A stretch of 64,000 nucleotides of DNA from an uncultured Clostridia bacterium (GCA_934792465.1 CAKVOK010000016.1:1-64000), one strand, 5' to 3'. Positions 1 through 9,427 are shown, numbered from the stretch's first letter. The notes: generated by a model from the sequence alone, not told the origin. A program made the numbers and translations.

Positions 1-57
1 TGAACAATTACAAAATGCCGAAAAAATTAGTATATGAGTGCATTTTGTAATTGTTCA
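1..57. repeat. 18-bp perfect inverted repeat (hairpin) at the window edge
   Basis: Bases 1-18 and 40-57 are exact reverse complements, separated by a 21-base AT-rich loop. No T-run follows on the + strand, so it is not a classical intrinsic terminator for a rightward gene. It could be the terminator or the end of an element lying left of the window. Confidence 0.7.
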
Positions 58-136
58 GCAGTCATTAAATAATAAAATCAATTGCGCCGACTTTTTATGC
101 AAAATGCAAGAAAAATAAAAAAATTGAAAAATTCTA

Positions 137-165
137 TTGACAAATTGCAGTTTTTGAGTTATAAT
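137..165 (+). promoter_or_regulatory. SigA-type promoter of yceD-rpmF
   Basis: Consensus -35 TTGACA (137-142) and consensus -10 TATAAT (160-165) with a 17-bp spacer, 36 bases before the yceD start. All twelve hexamer bases match, so a strong vegetative promoter is expected. Confidence 0.85.
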
Positions 166-201
166 AGTATCATATGTTTATAACTAAGGAATGAGTCTGT
201 T

Positions 202-696
202 ATGAAATTGAAATTAATCAGTATTATAAGTAATAACGGCGCAACCCTGAATTTTGAAAACGATTTGACCTTTGAAAAAACGGAGTTTTTAGGCTCGGTT
301 TACGAATTCTTGGGTCCGCTTCATGTCGTTGGAAAAATAGAAAATATCAGCGGCAGTCTGCTTCTGACTGCTGAAGTGAACGGCAAAATCAAATCGGAAT
401 GCGCAAGATGCACAAAACCGCTTGAATTTGATATTTCATTCGGTATGAGAGAAAATCTCGTGCAGAGCGAAGAAGATGCGGAGGACGCCGTGTTGCTTGA
501 TGGAACATTGCTTGATTTGAACGAAACAGTGATGAAGAATTTTTATGTTAATGTTCCGTCGAAAATTTTATGCTCGTCCGACTGCAAAGGTTTGTGTCCG
601 CATTGCGGAGCAAACAGAAACGAAGTCGGCTGCGGGTGTGAAGACGATAACATAGACCCTCGTTTGGCGGTTATCGACAATTTGTTTAAAGACTGA
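202..696 (+). CDS. yceD: DUF177 / YceD family protein
   Basis: A 164-residue cytoplasmic protein of the YceD (DUF177) family, which in most bacteria lies directly upstream of rpmF and has been linked to 23S rRNA or 50S subunit maturation. Visible signs are the C67-x2-C70 pair in the middle and a cysteine-rich C-terminus (about 123-145) with CKGLCPHCG followed by a CGC motif, typical of the Firmicutes form and probably metal-binding. The ATG follows AAGGAATGAG with normal spacing, and a consensus promoter lies just upstream. rpmF starts 62 bases downstream, so the two are probably co-transcribed. The family assignment is firm; the exact biochemical role is not known from the sequence. Confidence 0.9.
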   Translation: MKLKLISIISNNGATLNFENDLTFEKTEFLGSVYEFLGPLHVVGKIENISGSLLLTAEVNGKIKSECARCTKPLEFDISFGMRENLVQSEEDAEDAVLLDGTLLDLNETVMKNFYVNVPSKILCSSDCKGLCPHCGANRNEVGCGCEDDNIDPRLAVIDNLFKD

Positions 697-758
697 AAAG
701 CCGATGGGGTATTCAGATTTAATCATATGAAAACTTTTTATTAGGGAGGTGTTCGGGT

Positions 759-944
759 ATGGCAGTACCAAAAAGAAAAACATCAAAAGCAAGACGAGAT
801 AAAAGACGTGCAAATTGGAAACTTGCAATACCGGGTATGGTTAAATGTCCTCAGTGTCATGAGTACAAAATGCCGCACAAAGTATGCAGTGCTTGCGGAT
901 ATTATAATGGCAGAGAAGTTATAACAACTGCTCAGGAAGCCTAA
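759..944 (+). CDS. rpmF: 50S ribosomal protein L32
   Basis: A 61-residue ribosomal protein L32 of the large subunit. It starts with the family signature MAVPKRKTSKARRDKRRANW and carries a complete zinc ribbon (C30-x2-C33, C43-x2-C46), so it is the zinc-binding form rather than a Cys-less paralogue. A strong AGGGAGGTG ribosome binding site precedes the ATG. A hairpin with a T-run immediately downstream probably ends the yceD-rpmF transcript. Length and basic composition are normal for the family. Confidence 0.97.
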   Translation: MAVPKRKTSKARRDKRRANWKLAIPGMVKCPQCHEYKMPHKVCSACGYYNGREVITTAQEA

Positions 945-951
945 GGAGTTT

Positions 952-984
952 AAAGGGGGGTAGTAAATCCCTCTTTATTTTTTT
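952..984 (+). terminator. Intrinsic terminator after rpmF
   Basis: AAAGGGGG (from 952) pairs with CCCTCTTT (969-976), with one G-U wobble, and is followed by ATTTTTTT. It lies between rpmF and the DUF512 gene. Confidence 0.65.
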
Positions 985-1009
985 ATTGAGATGTTTTTAA
1001 GGTGACGTG

Positions 1010-2368
1010 ATGAAGAATTATAAACTGATAAGCGGCGCCGCACCGGGAAGCATTGCGGAAGAAGTGGGAATCGAAAAAGGCGATACTTTGAAGCTTATTA
1101 ACGGAAAACCCGTACTCGATATACTCGAATATAAATTTTTGTGTGCAGCCGAATTTCTGACGCTGACAGTGGAAAAAGCAGACGGCGAAACGGATGAAAT
1201 AGAAATTGAAAAAGATGAGTATGAGGATTTGGGGATAGAATTTGAATATCCTCTTTTATCATGTGCAAAGGCGTGCAGCAACAGATGTATATTTTGCTTT
1301 ATAGACCAGCTTCCGAAAAATATGAGAAAAACTCTCTATTTCAAGGACGACGATTCAAGACTTTCGTTTTTGCAGGGAAATTACGTTACACTTACAAATT
1401 TGTCCGAAAGGGAGATTATGTCTGCGGCAAAGATGAGAATCAGTCCGATAAACGTTTCCGTGCATACTACGGACCCGGAACTCAGAGTGAAGATGATGGG
1501 CAACAAGAATGCCGGCAAGCTGCTTGATATAATGCGCCTGTTTTCGGACAGCGGCATAGTTATGAACTGCCAGATTGTGCTGTGCAGGGGCATAAACGAC
1601 GGGAAATATTTGAGAAAATCAATCGAAGATTTGATGCAGCTCAACGTATCGTCCGTGTCGGTCGTTCCGGTGGGGCTATCCGACCACAGAGAGGGGCTTT
1701 ATCCGCTGGCGGCATATGACAAGGAAACGGCGTCGGAGGTTATAGATATTATAAAAGAATATCAGGAAAAAGCGATGAAAGAATTCGGCATGCGGTTTGT
1801 GTATGCTGCCGATGAATTTTATCTTAAAGCGGAGCGGGAGCTTCCGCCTGCCGATGATTACGACGGATTTCCGCAGATAGAAAACGGCGTGGGGCTTATT
1901 GCTTCTATGAAAGAAGAGTTTTACGATGCACTTGAAGATGTCCGCACGGAATCGGATAAGACCGTGAGCATAGCCACGGGATATGCGGCGTATGATTTTA
2001 TATCGGAAATAGCTCATGCGCTCGAACAAAAGGTTAAAGGACTTAAAATAAAGGTATATAAGGTTGAAAATACTGTTTTTGGGAAGAATATCACCGTATC
2101 GGGTTTGCTGTGCGGTAAGGATATTATAAACAGCCTGAAAAATGAAAGCTTGGGAGAAAGCTTATATATAAGCAAATCTATGCTTCGCAGCGGAGAAAAC
2201 GTTTTGCTGGACGATTTGACGACGGACGACCTCGAAAGAGAACTCGGTGTGAACGTTATCGCCGTGGAAAGCGACGGATATGATTTTGTGGAAAAGATAC
2301 TCGGAGATGATGCGGATTGTGTAGATATATCGAGGCACAATCCGTATGAACGTGATGATATTATGTAG
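1010..2368 (+). CDS. DUF512 family radical SAM-like protein with N-terminal PDZ domain
   Basis: A 452-residue protein with a PDZ-like domain at about residues 5-70 (GSIAEEVGIEKGD), then a cysteine cluster C85-x3-C89-x3-C93-x2-C96 (CSNRCIFC), then a TIM-barrel-like core and the C-terminal DUF512 domain. The family occurs in Firmicutes and often sits next to der, as here, but its reaction is unknown; the cluster suggests an iron-sulfur, SAM-dependent enzyme. The start is ATG at 1010, supported by AAGGTGA five bases upstream; a GTG codon directly before it is in frame. It lies between the rpmF terminator and der. The family call is confident, the function unassigned. Confidence 0.88.
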   Translation: MKNYKLISGAAPGSIAEEVGIEKGDTLKLINGKPVLDILEYKFLCAAEFLTLTVEKADGETDEIEIEKDEYEDLGIEFEYPLLSCAKACSNRCIFCFIDQLPKNMRKTLYFKDDDSRLSFLQGNYVTLTNLSEREIMSAAKMRISPINVSVHTTDPELRVKMMGNKNAGKLLDIMRLFSDSGIVMNCQIVLCRGINDGKYLRKSIEDLMQLNVSSVSVVPVGLSDHREGLYPLAAYDKETASEVIDIIKEYQEKAMKEFGMRFVYAADEFYLKAERELPPADDYDGFPQIENGVGLIASMKEEFYDALEDVRTESDKTVSIATGYAAYDFISEIAHALEQKVKGLKIKVYKVENTVFGKNITVSGLLCGKDIINSLKNESLGESLYISKSMLRSGENVLLDDLTTDDLERELGVNVIAVESDGYDFVEKILGDDADCVDISRHNPYERDDIM

Positions 2369-2370
2369 CA

Positions 2371-2458
2371 CAGCAGCTAAATTCGCACAGCGAATTTAAT
2401 TTAGCTGTTTCGTAAGAAACAATTTAGCTATCGAATGAAATGAGATAATTTAGCTTAT
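2371..2458. repeat. Intergenic repeat cluster with AATTTAGCT units and a TAAATTCGC palindrome
   Basis: The DUF512-der gap holds a palindrome TAAATTCGC-ACA-GCGAATTTA (2378-2398), a second small hairpin GTTTC-GTAA-GAAAC, and three spaced copies of AATTTAGCT about 25 bases apart. The same palindrome with a different loop (CGG) recurs at 52256-52276, so this is a dispersed element and not a gene-specific terminator. Confidence 0.65.
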
Positions 2459-2505
2459 GTATGTGCGAACATATAACGGAATTAAAAAAACGAAGGAGAA
2501 TGTGT

Positions 2506-3834
2506 ATGAAGCCTATTGTTGCGATAGTCGGCAGACCGAACGTAGGAAAATCGGAGCTGTTCAACAGACTTGCAGGCAAGAAAATCTCTATTGTTGAAGA
2601 TACACCCGGAATAACAAGGGACAGAATATATGCGGACGCAGAATGGCGCAATACGCCGTTTTTGCTTGTGGACACGGGCGGTATAGAACCTGAAAGCAGC
2701 GATGAAATACTTGTTCAGATGCGGCTTCAGGCACAAGCGGCTATAGAAAGCGCAGATGTAATCATTTTTGTTACCGATATGAAAACCGGAATAACGGCTG
2801 CGGACGCAGATGTTGCGGCAATGCTCAGAAAAAGCCGCAAACCCGTCATACTTGCGGTAAATAAGGTGGATAAAGTCGGAGATGTGCCGCCGGAATTTTA
2901 CGAATTTTACAACCTGGGACTCGGCGAACCTATGGCGGTATCGGCAATACAGAGCCTGGGACTCGGCGATTTGCTTGACGCCGCTTACGAATACTTCCCC
3001 AATTCGGACGAGGAAGAAACGGACGAGGATATAATCAAGGTTGCCGTAATCGGCAGACCGAATGCCGGAAAATCGTCGCTTATAAACAGACTTATCGGCG
3101 AGGATAGGGTAATAGTCAGCAATATTCCCGGCACTACGAGGGACGCTATAGACACGTATTTTGAAAAAGACGGTCAGAAATACCTCTTTATAGATACTGC
3201 CGGAATAAGAAGAAAATCCAAGGTTGATGAAAAAATAGAGCGGCTCAGCGTAATGCGTTCGCTTTCCGCCGTGGAACGTGCGGACGTTTGTATTCTTATG
3301 ATAGACGCAAACGAAGGCATTGCGGAGCAGGACGCAAAAATTGCCGGATATGCCCATGAAGAGGGCAAAGCCACGGTCGTTGCGGTGAATAAGTGGGAAA
3401 TCGTTGAAAAAGAAACAGGAACAATGAATAAATACAAAACGAGAGTTTATGAACAGCTTTCGTTCATGCAGTATGCTCCGGTCGAATTTATATCCGCAAA
3501 AACGGGTATGAGAATCGACAAGCTGTTTCCGCTCATAAAAGAGGTTTTCGCACAACATTCGATGAGAATAACCACGGGTGCGCTGAACGATATAATAACG
3601 GAAGCTACTCTTAAGGTTCAGCCGCCGTCAGACAAGGGCAAAAGACTTAAGATATATTACGGTACACAGGTAAGCGTTAAACCGCCTACATTCGTGCTTT
3701 TTGTAAACAGCAGGGAGCTTGCGCATTTCTCTTATGTGCGATACCTTGAAAATCAGATACGGAGCGCATTTAATATGCAAAATACCCCGGTAAGATTCAT
3801 TATAAGAGAACGAGGCGAAAAGAATAACCGTTAA
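2506..3834 (+). CDS. der: Ribosome biogenesis GTPase Der (EngA)
   Basis: A tandem-GTPase ribosome assembly factor for the 50S subunit, 442 residues. The first G domain has P-loop GRPNVGKS (about 9-16) and DTPG; the second has GRPNAGKS (about 181-188) and DTAG. A KH-like domain closes the C-terminus. An open frame extends 15 codons further upstream, but ATG 2506 is chosen because GAAGGAG sits at proper spacing before it and because the protein then begins at MKPIVAIVGRPN, as in the family. plsY follows after 13 bases, an arrangement seen in many Firmicutes, suggesting co-transcription. Confidence 0.97.
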   Translation: MKPIVAIVGRPNVGKSELFNRLAGKKISIVEDTPGITRDRIYADAEWRNTPFLLVDTGGIEPESSDEILVQMRLQAQAAIESADVIIFVTDMKTGITAADADVAAMLRKSRKPVILAVNKVDKVGDVPPEFYEFYNLGLGEPMAVSAIQSLGLGDLLDAAYEYFPNSDEEETDEDIIKVAVIGRPNAGKSSLINRLIGEDRVIVSNIPGTTRDAIDTYFEKDGQKYLFIDTAGIRRKSKVDEKIERLSVMRSLSAVERADVCILMIDANEGIAEQDAKIAGYAHEEGKATVVAVNKWEIVEKETGTMNKYKTRVYEQLSFMQYAPVEFISAKTGMRIDKLFPLIKEVFAQHSMRITTGALNDIITEATLKVQPPSDKGKRLKIYYGTQVSVKPPTFVLFVNSRELAHFSYVRYLENQIRSAFNMQNTPVRFIIRERGEKNNR

Positions 3835-3847
3835 GGGGGCGGAAATT

Positions 3848-4450
3848 ATGTTGTTTGTGAAAATATTGTTTGTTGCTGCCGCATATCTTATAGGCAGCAT
3901 AAACAGTGCGATAATTGTCGGCAGGCTGATGGGTCTGGGCGATATAAGAGAAAAGGGAAGCCATAACGCCGGCAGCACAAATATGCTGCGAGTAGGCGGA
4001 AAAAAAGCGGCGGCGTTCACCTTTTCCGGCGATATTTTAAAGGGAATAATCGTTGTTGTCGCTGCCAAAATATTCAGAGAACAGATAGGAAACGTTGCTT
4101 TTTATCTTTCGTGCTTCGCAGTAATAGTCGGACATAACTTCCCGATATTCTTCGGATTCAGGGGAGGAAAAGGCGTGGCGACTTCCGCAGCGGTTATGAT
4201 AATATTGGATTTCCCGATAGGCATAAGCATTGTTTTAATTTCGCTTGCGGTAATGGCGATTTCAAAATATGTGTCGCTTGGTTCAATTGCGGGAGCGGTA
4301 ATATATCCGATTGCCGTGGCAATATTCAGAAGCGAACCGGAATATACAGTGTTTGCTGTGCTTGTGGGATTACTTGCGCTTATCCGCCACAGGGCGAATA
4401 TAAAGCGCCTGATTAACGGAACGGAAAATAAATTATCGAAAAAAGGATAA
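3848..4450 (+). CDS. plsY: Glycerol-3-phosphate acyltransferase PlsY
   Basis: Membrane acyltransferase that moves the acyl group of acyl-phosphate to glycerol-3-phosphate, the first step of phospholipid synthesis. Its 200 residues are strongly hydrophobic. The three family motifs are present: GSHNAGSTNMLR (motif 1), GHNFPIFFGFRGGKGVATS (motif 2) and RHRANIKRLINGTENK (motif 3). The ATG follows AAGGGGGCGG. murJ begins five bases after the stop, so der-plsY-murJ probably form one transcript. Confidence 0.96.
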   Translation: MLFVKILFVAAAYLIGSINSAIIVGRLMGLGDIREKGSHNAGSTNMLRVGGKKAAAFTFSGDILKGIIVVVAAKIFREQIGNVAFYLSCFAVIVGHNFPIFFGFRGGKGVATSAAVMIILDFPIGISIVLISLAVMAISKYVSLGSIAGAVIYPIAVAIFRSEPEYTVFAVLVGLLALIRHRANIKRLINGTENKLSKKG

Positions 4451-4455
4451 GGAAA

Positions 4456-5994
4456 ATGGAAAAGAAAAATGCTGCGGGAACGGTGAGCTTTATATTTGTC
4501 GCCATAGTTCTGTCAAAGCTTCTGGGACTTCTCAGAGGTTCGGCTGTCGCCAATTTCTACGGTACGGCTTCGACCGCCGGCGCTTATGCAATGGCATCAC
4601 AGCTGCCTGTGAATTTCTTTGATATGATACTCGGCTCGGCAATATCTTCGGCGCTTATTCCCGTATACAATAAATTTATCAAACAGGACGGAATGAAACG
4701 TGCAAATCTGTTTGCCTCACGTTTCCTGAATTTAATAATCATAGCAACGGCGATTCTGTCTGTTTTCGGAGTTGTGTTTTCAAGGCAGATTATATATGTA
4801 ATGGGCTCAAAACTCGATTCGGAAACGGCGGAGCTTGCGTCGCAGCTGCTGAAAATAATGTTTCCGCTTGTCATATTCACGGGCATGGCGTTCACACTGG
4901 TCGGTATTCTGCAATCCCTCGGCGAGTTCAGAATACCTGCCGTAATGAGTCTTATTTCCAATACGGTATGTATACTTTACCTTTTAACGGTAAATGATAA
5001 ATTCGGTATATACGGTCTTTCCTATGCATTGCTGATAGGCTGGATGATGCAGTTTCTTATACTTGTATACCCGGCGAAAAAATGCGGATTTGCATACAGC
5101 CTGTGTGCCGGAGTGAGGGATGAGGGCATAAAAGACGTTGTTCGCCTTGCATTGCCGGTTCTGCTCGCAACGTGGGTTCAGCCGATAAATACAATGGTTA
5201 ATATGAATATTGCTTCCGGATTTGACAACGGCAGCGGCGTTGCCGTGCTGGACTATGCCAACAGGCTTTATATAATTGCGGCAAGCGCATTTGCGGTGTC
5301 TGTTACGAACTACATATTCCCGAAGCTTTCGAGAATGGGAATCGACAAGGATATGAAAGGCTGGAGCAATGTGGTTGCCGGCAGCATAAAAGCACTGCTG
5401 CTTATAGTTATGCCTATTATGCTTGTATTTTTGATAGGCGGCAAAGAAATAATCAAAATAATATATGAACGCGGAGAATTCGGCGCAAAATCGGTTGATT
5501 TGACGACGAGCGCAATGTTTTTCTATTCGTTCGGTATGATATGGTACGGTTTGCAGGAAATACTGAATAAAGCGTTTTATTCGGTCATGGATACGAAAAC
5601 ACCGATGATATGTGCGGTCGGCGGCATAATAACAAATGTTGTGCTTTGCTTTGTGCTTTCGGGATTTATGGGTGTTTCGGGACTTGCTTTGGCGGCGTCC
5701 CTTTCGGCATTCATATGGAGCGTATTCGGACTTTTGCGAATTATGAAGAAAACTGGTAAGCTTGAAAATATACAGCTTCCGCAGGTTATAACGATGGGAA
5801 TCTGCTTTGCGGCGGTTATGCTTGCTGTGCGTATGCTTATGCTTAAATTTGTCGGCAACGGCGGATTTTTACATTCGGCGATAACGCTTGCGGTAAGCGG
5901 CGGCGCAGCACTGGCGGTATATGCGCTTGCGGCATATGTATTTAAGATAAACGAAGTGATGAATTTTTTGAAAAGGAGGGGAAATGTTGATTAA
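4456..5994 (+). CDS. murJ: Lipid II flippase MurJ / MviN family protein
   Basis: A polytopic inner-membrane protein of 512 residues in the MOP superfamily, with many hydrophobic helices along its length. MurJ flips undecaprenyl-linked peptidoglycan precursor (lipid II) across the membrane. Family features are the N-terminal SKLLGLLRG and the YERGEF element in the second half (about residue 335). AAGGATAAGG precedes the ATG. It overlaps the next gene by 11 bases, so the two are translationally coupled. A related flippase acting on another polyprenyl-linked glycan cannot be excluded, because the following genes encode a polymerase or ligase and a glycosyltransferase. Confidence 0.9.
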   Translation: MEKKNAAGTVSFIFVAIVLSKLLGLLRGSAVANFYGTASTAGAYAMASQLPVNFFDMILGSAISSALIPVYNKFIKQDGMKRANLFASRFLNLIIIATAILSVFGVVFSRQIIYVMGSKLDSETAELASQLLKIMFPLVIFTGMAFTLVGILQSLGEFRIPAVMSLISNTVCILYLLTVNDKFGIYGLSYALLIGWMMQFLILVYPAKKCGFAYSLCAGVRDEGIKDVVRLALPVLLATWVQPINTMVNMNIASGFDNGSGVAVLDYANRLYIIAASAFAVSVTNYIFPKLSRMGIDKDMKGWSNVVAGSIKALLLIVMPIMLVFLIGGKEIIKIIYERGEFGAKSVDLTTSAMFFYSFGMIWYGLQEILNKAFYSVMDTKTPMICAVGGIITNVVLCFVLSGFMGVSGLALAASLSAFIWSVFGLLRIMKKTGKLENIQLPQVITMGICFAAVMLAVRMLMLKFVGNGGFLHSAITLAVSGGAALAVYALAAYVFKINEVMNFLKRRGNVD

Positions 5995-7822
5995 AGACAG
6001 TTTTATTATATCGCATTTAATAAGTTTTTTTATGTATCTGAAAAATGCATTTTCAAACAGTGTGTATTATAAGATATTTAATAAAATCGGCGACTTTTTC
6101 GGAAAGCTGTTTTCCGGCAGCGGAATTTATGCTTTCTTTACTAAGGATATAAAGGAAACAAACGGAAGTTTGCTTGAAAAAATCGTGAACGCCGTATTCG
6201 GACTGTTTTACAATATATTCCACAAACCGTTTGCGTGGGTTGCCGAAAAGGCGAAATGCGGTATGCTTGTGAATTTTTACGGATTTATGCTGAAAAACTG
6301 GCATAAGATTTCAATAAGATACTACGGACTTTTCGGATTCGTGTTCTGCGTAATAAGGCTTGCCGTCAACAAAAGAACGGGCGGCGGAGCGGATATGATA
6401 ACGGCACTTTTGGCGGTGGTTTCCATAGCCATGATGATATTCGACGTATCTCTTGCCGGACTTTACGAAGGCTGCGGATTTAAGAAGATTTTCGGAATGC
6501 CTCAGCTTAATATATCGCTGAAAACGGAAGTAAAGAATATGACGGCCGTAACAATTGCGATTGCCGGCGGAGTTATCCTCGGAGTGTTTACCGTAGTTCC
6601 CGGGTGGTATTTTGCGGTTGCGGCAGTAGCCGGAGTGAGCCTCGTGCTTGCACGTCCGCAGGTCGGAGTATTTATGATTATGGCATTTTTTCCGATGCTG
6701 CCGACAATGGCGGTCGCAGGACTTGCAATACTCGTTATGCTCGGAATGTTTATAAAATATCTCGGCGGCAGCGATAAGCTTATAAGCTTCGATATGTTCG
6801 ACTGTGCGATTCTTATAATGTGCGTTGCCATAGTATACGGCGTGGCAAATTCGTACAGTATGCGGTCGAGTGTGCCGATTGCGGCGATATATCTTGTATT
6901 TGTGGGCAGCACGTTTGTTATAAGACGGAATTTGCAGGACAAAACATTTTTAAATGCCGTGATAAACAGCATGATTGCGGTGTCTGCACTTGTGTGCCTG
7001 TACGGAATATATCAGCTTCTGACGGGACAGGCGGAAACAACGTGGCAGGATACGGAAATGTTTGAAACAATGTCAGGCAGAATATGTGCAACATTCGACA
7101 ATCCGAACGTTTTCGGAGAGTATCTGCTTATTCTCATGCCGATTACGTTTTCAAGGGTGCTGACAGCGGATAATAAGCAGAAAACAGCGTATTTTGCGGT
7201 GCTTGTGCTTCAGCTTATCAATATGATTCTTACGTATTCGAGAGGCTGCTGGATAGGTATGGTATTTTCTATGGCGATAGTACTTATGCTTACGGGCAGG
7301 AAACTTCTTTCCGTGCTTGTACTCGGCGTTTTTGCATTGCCGTTCGTAATACCGCAGTCTATCATAGACAGATTGATGAGCGTCGGCAATACGGCGGATT
7401 CCTCTACATCATACCGTGTGTATATATGGGAAGGCACGATTAAGATGCTTAAGAGCTACTGGGTGAGCGGCATAGGCATAGGAACGAATGCGTTCAACAG
7501 CATTTACCCGAGATATGCGCTCAATGCCATATCGGCTCCGCATTCACACAATCTGTATCTCCACATACTTTGTGAAATGGGAATTGTAGGTGCGTTTGCC
7601 GTAATGGGCATCGGCGTGAGCTTCTTCAAAAGGCTTGCCAATACGGCGAAAAACAGCAAAGCTTTCAGATGTATTGCGATTGCCGTTGCGGCGGCAATGG
7701 GCGGATACCTCATACAGGGTATGTTTGATAATGTTTGGTATAACTACAGAATATATATGTTTTTCTTTATGACGGTTGCACTGGGCAGTGCCGTATATGA
7801 TATTGCAAAGGAGAAAAAGTGA
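5984..7822 (+). CDS. O-antigen ligase / polymerase family membrane protein
   Basis: A 612-residue polytopic membrane protein. The N-terminal 130 residues are amphipathic and look cytoplasmic or peripheral. About ten hydrophobic segments follow, then the Wzy_C signature: TYSRGCWIG at about residue 415 and, near 480-530, RVYIWEGTIKML, GIGIGTNAFN and APHSHNLYL. Wzy_C proteins polymerise polyprenyl-linked oligosaccharides or transfer them to an acceptor. The gene overlaps murJ at its start (GGAGGGGAA-ATG) and shares one base with the next gene, so it forms a unit with a flippase and a GT4 enzyme. A role in a secreted or wall polysaccharide is inferred; the substrate is unknown. Confidence 0.85.
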   Translation: MLIKDSFIISHLISFFMYLKNAFSNSVYYKIFNKIGDFFGKLFSGSGIYAFFTKDIKETNGSLLEKIVNAVFGLFYNIFHKPFAWVAEKAKCGMLVNFYGFMLKNWHKISIRYYGLFGFVFCVIRLAVNKRTGGGADMITALLAVVSIAMMIFDVSLAGLYEGCGFKKIFGMPQLNISLKTEVKNMTAVTIAIAGGVILGVFTVVPGWYFAVAAVAGVSLVLARPQVGVFMIMAFFPMLPTMAVAGLAILVMLGMFIKYLGGSDKLISFDMFDCAILIMCVAIVYGVANSYSMRSSVPIAAIYLVFVGSTFVIRRNLQDKTFLNAVINSMIAVSALVCLYGIYQLLTGQAETTWQDTEMFETMSGRICATFDNPNVFGEYLLILMPITFSRVLTADNKQKTAYFAVLVLQLINMILTYSRGCWIGMVFSMAIVLMLTGRKLLSVLVLGVFALPFVIPQSIIDRLMSVGNTADSSTSYRVYIWEGTIKMLKSYWVSGIGIGTNAFNSIYPRYALNAISAPHSHNLYLHILCEMGIVGAFAVMGIGVSFFKRLANTAKNSKAFRCIAIAVAAAMGGYLIQGMFDNVWYNYRIYMFFFMTVALGSAVYDIAKEKK

Positions 7823-8940
7823 TGAGCAAGATAAAAGTTTTGAATGTAATCTCCGATACAAATATAGGCGGTGCAGGGAAGTGCATAATAACATTTGCGA
7901 AAAATTATGACCGTGAAAAGTTTGATTTGAGCGTAGTTGTTCCTGATGGGAGCAAGCTCGTGCCTGAGCTTGAAAAAGCCGGTGTAAAGGTAATTACCGC
8001 AAATGGCTTTGCGGATAAATCATTCTCGCTTTCGGGCGTGTGTAAGCTGAAGAAGCTGTTTTCAACACTTGATTATGACGTTATACATACGCACGGCACA
8101 TTAAGCGCCAGAATTGCGGCACGTCTTGCCGGAGCGAAAGCTATAGTGTATACGCTGCATTGCGTATACGAACCGTCGAGATTTATGAAAAGTCCGCTTG
8201 GCAAGCTGATAAACAAGATAACGGCAGCGCTTTTCTCGGATAAGATAATAGCGGTGGCGCAGGCAGCGGCAGATAATCTGACGGCGGTCGGGATAAACGA
8301 GAAAAAAATCCGTGTGGTTTTAAACGGGATAACGCCTCTGAAACCTCTGACTGACGAAGAAAAGGCGAAGCAGCGTGAGCGCTTCGGAGTGAAAGACGGT
8401 CAGAAGGTGGTTTCGCTTGTTGCAAGACTCGAAACCGTTAAAGGTCATGACGATTTCATATCGGCGGCGAAGAAACTCAGCGACAAGAATATATGCTTTA
8501 TAGCCGCAGGAAACGGTTCGAGAGAAGAGGAACTTAAAAATAACGAGTATGTCAATTTCACGGGATTCATTCCCGATGCGTATAATCTTATAGGTATAAC
8601 GGATTTGAGTGTGAACGCTTCTTTCGGAACGGAAGCGACAAGTATTTCGCTTCTGGAGGGCATGAGCCTCGGCATACCGGCTGTTGTAACGCAGTATGGC
8701 GGCAATCCGGGCGTTATAGAATACGGCGAAAACGGATTTTTGGTTCCGATACACGACGGTGCGAGCCTTGCGGATAAGATTTATGAGGTTTTGTCGAACG
8801 ATGAACTTTACGAAAAGCTGAGCTGCGGAGCGAAACGGATATTTGCGGAAAGGTTTACCGCAGAAAGCTACAGCAGGCAGATTGAAAATGTTTATACAAG
8901 CGTTTTAAACGAAAAGGAGAATGGACATGGAAAAAAATAA
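7822..8940 (+). CDS. GT4-family glycosyltransferase
   Basis: A 372-residue GT-B fold glycosyltransferase. The N-terminal acceptor domain begins KVLNVISDTNIGGAGKC, a typical GT4 nucleotide-sugar enzyme start, and has HTHGTLSARIAAR. The C-terminal Glycos_transf_1 domain carries the E-x7-E motif in EATSISLLEGMSLGIPAV and a GGNPGVIEYGENG loop. The start ATG at 7822 overlaps the upstream TGA by one base and is preceded by AAGGAG. Its last codons overlap the next gene. The sugar donor and acceptor cannot be told; the context points to envelope polysaccharide synthesis. Confidence 0.9.
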   Translation: MSKIKVLNVISDTNIGGAGKCIITFAKNYDREKFDLSVVVPDGSKLVPELEKAGVKVITANGFADKSFSLSGVCKLKKLFSTLDYDVIHTHGTLSARIAARLAGAKAIVYTLHCVYEPSRFMKSPLGKLINKITAALFSDKIIAVAQAAADNLTAVGINEKKIRVVLNGITPLKPLTDEEKAKQRERFGVKDGQKVVSLVARLETVKGHDDFISAAKKLSDKNICFIAAGNGSREEELKNNEYVNFTGFIPDAYNLIGITDLSVNASFGTEATSISLLEGMSLGIPAVVTQYGGNPGVIEYGENGFLVPIHDGASLADKIYEVLSNDELYEKLSCGAKRIFAERFTAESYSRQIENVYTSVLNEKENGHGKK

Positions 8941-9415
8941 AATAAGATTTAATATCACGGATATTCTTATAATTTTGGTTCTGGCGTGCATTGTGGTTGT
9001 ATTCTCGTATTTCGCTGCGGGAAAATGGGAAACGGGCAAGGCAGGCAATACGGGCAAGGCAGTCAGATATACGGTAAATGTGCAGAGTGTTGACGAGCAA
9101 TTTTTAAATAAAATTGCTGTCGGCGACACGGTTTGGGACGTACGAAAAGGCGGAACGCTCGGCACTGTAGTCGATGTGAAAGCACCAAAGCCTTATGAAG
9201 CCATAACGGAAAACACAGTAAAGGGCAAATATGTCCTTGCGGAGGTTCCGGATAAATATTCATACGAATTTACGGTAGAATCGCCGTGCAGTGTGGCAGG
9301 AACGGGATACAGCATAAACGACACGAAAATAAATGTCGGCAGGAAAATTACGCTGCGAACCGAGAATATCGCCGTGGAGGGTATTATCTTCGGCGTTGAA
9401 AAAGTAGAACAATAG
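8927..9415 (+). CDS. DUF4330 family membrane-anchored protein (first copy)
   Basis: A 162-residue protein with a short basic N-terminus, one transmembrane helix at about residues 10-30 (ITDILIILVLACIVVVFSY) and a beta-rich extracytoplasmic domain, matching DUF4330, a family of unknown function. ATG 8927 is preferred over an in-frame ATG at 8921 because AAGGAG then has correct spacing. It overlaps the GT4 gene and is followed after 12 bases by a second DUF4330 gene of the same design. The position downstream of flippase, polymerase and glycosyltransferase suggests an accessory envelope-polymer role, which is inference. Confidence 0.75.
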   Translation: MEKNKIRFNITDILIILVLACIVVVFSYFAAGKWETGKAGNTGKAVRYTVNVQSVDEQFLNKIAVGDTVWDVRKGGTLGTVVDVKAPKPYEAITENTVKGKYVLAEVPDKYSYEFTVESPCSVAGTGYSINDTKINVGRKITLRTENIAVEGIIFGVEKVEQ

Positions 9416-9427
9416 GAGGCGGAACAA

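Noticed and set aside
2482..3558. A 358-codon open frame on the strand opposite der
   Set aside because: It is the antisense shadow of a clearly real gene, has no ribosome binding site and no recognisable domain.
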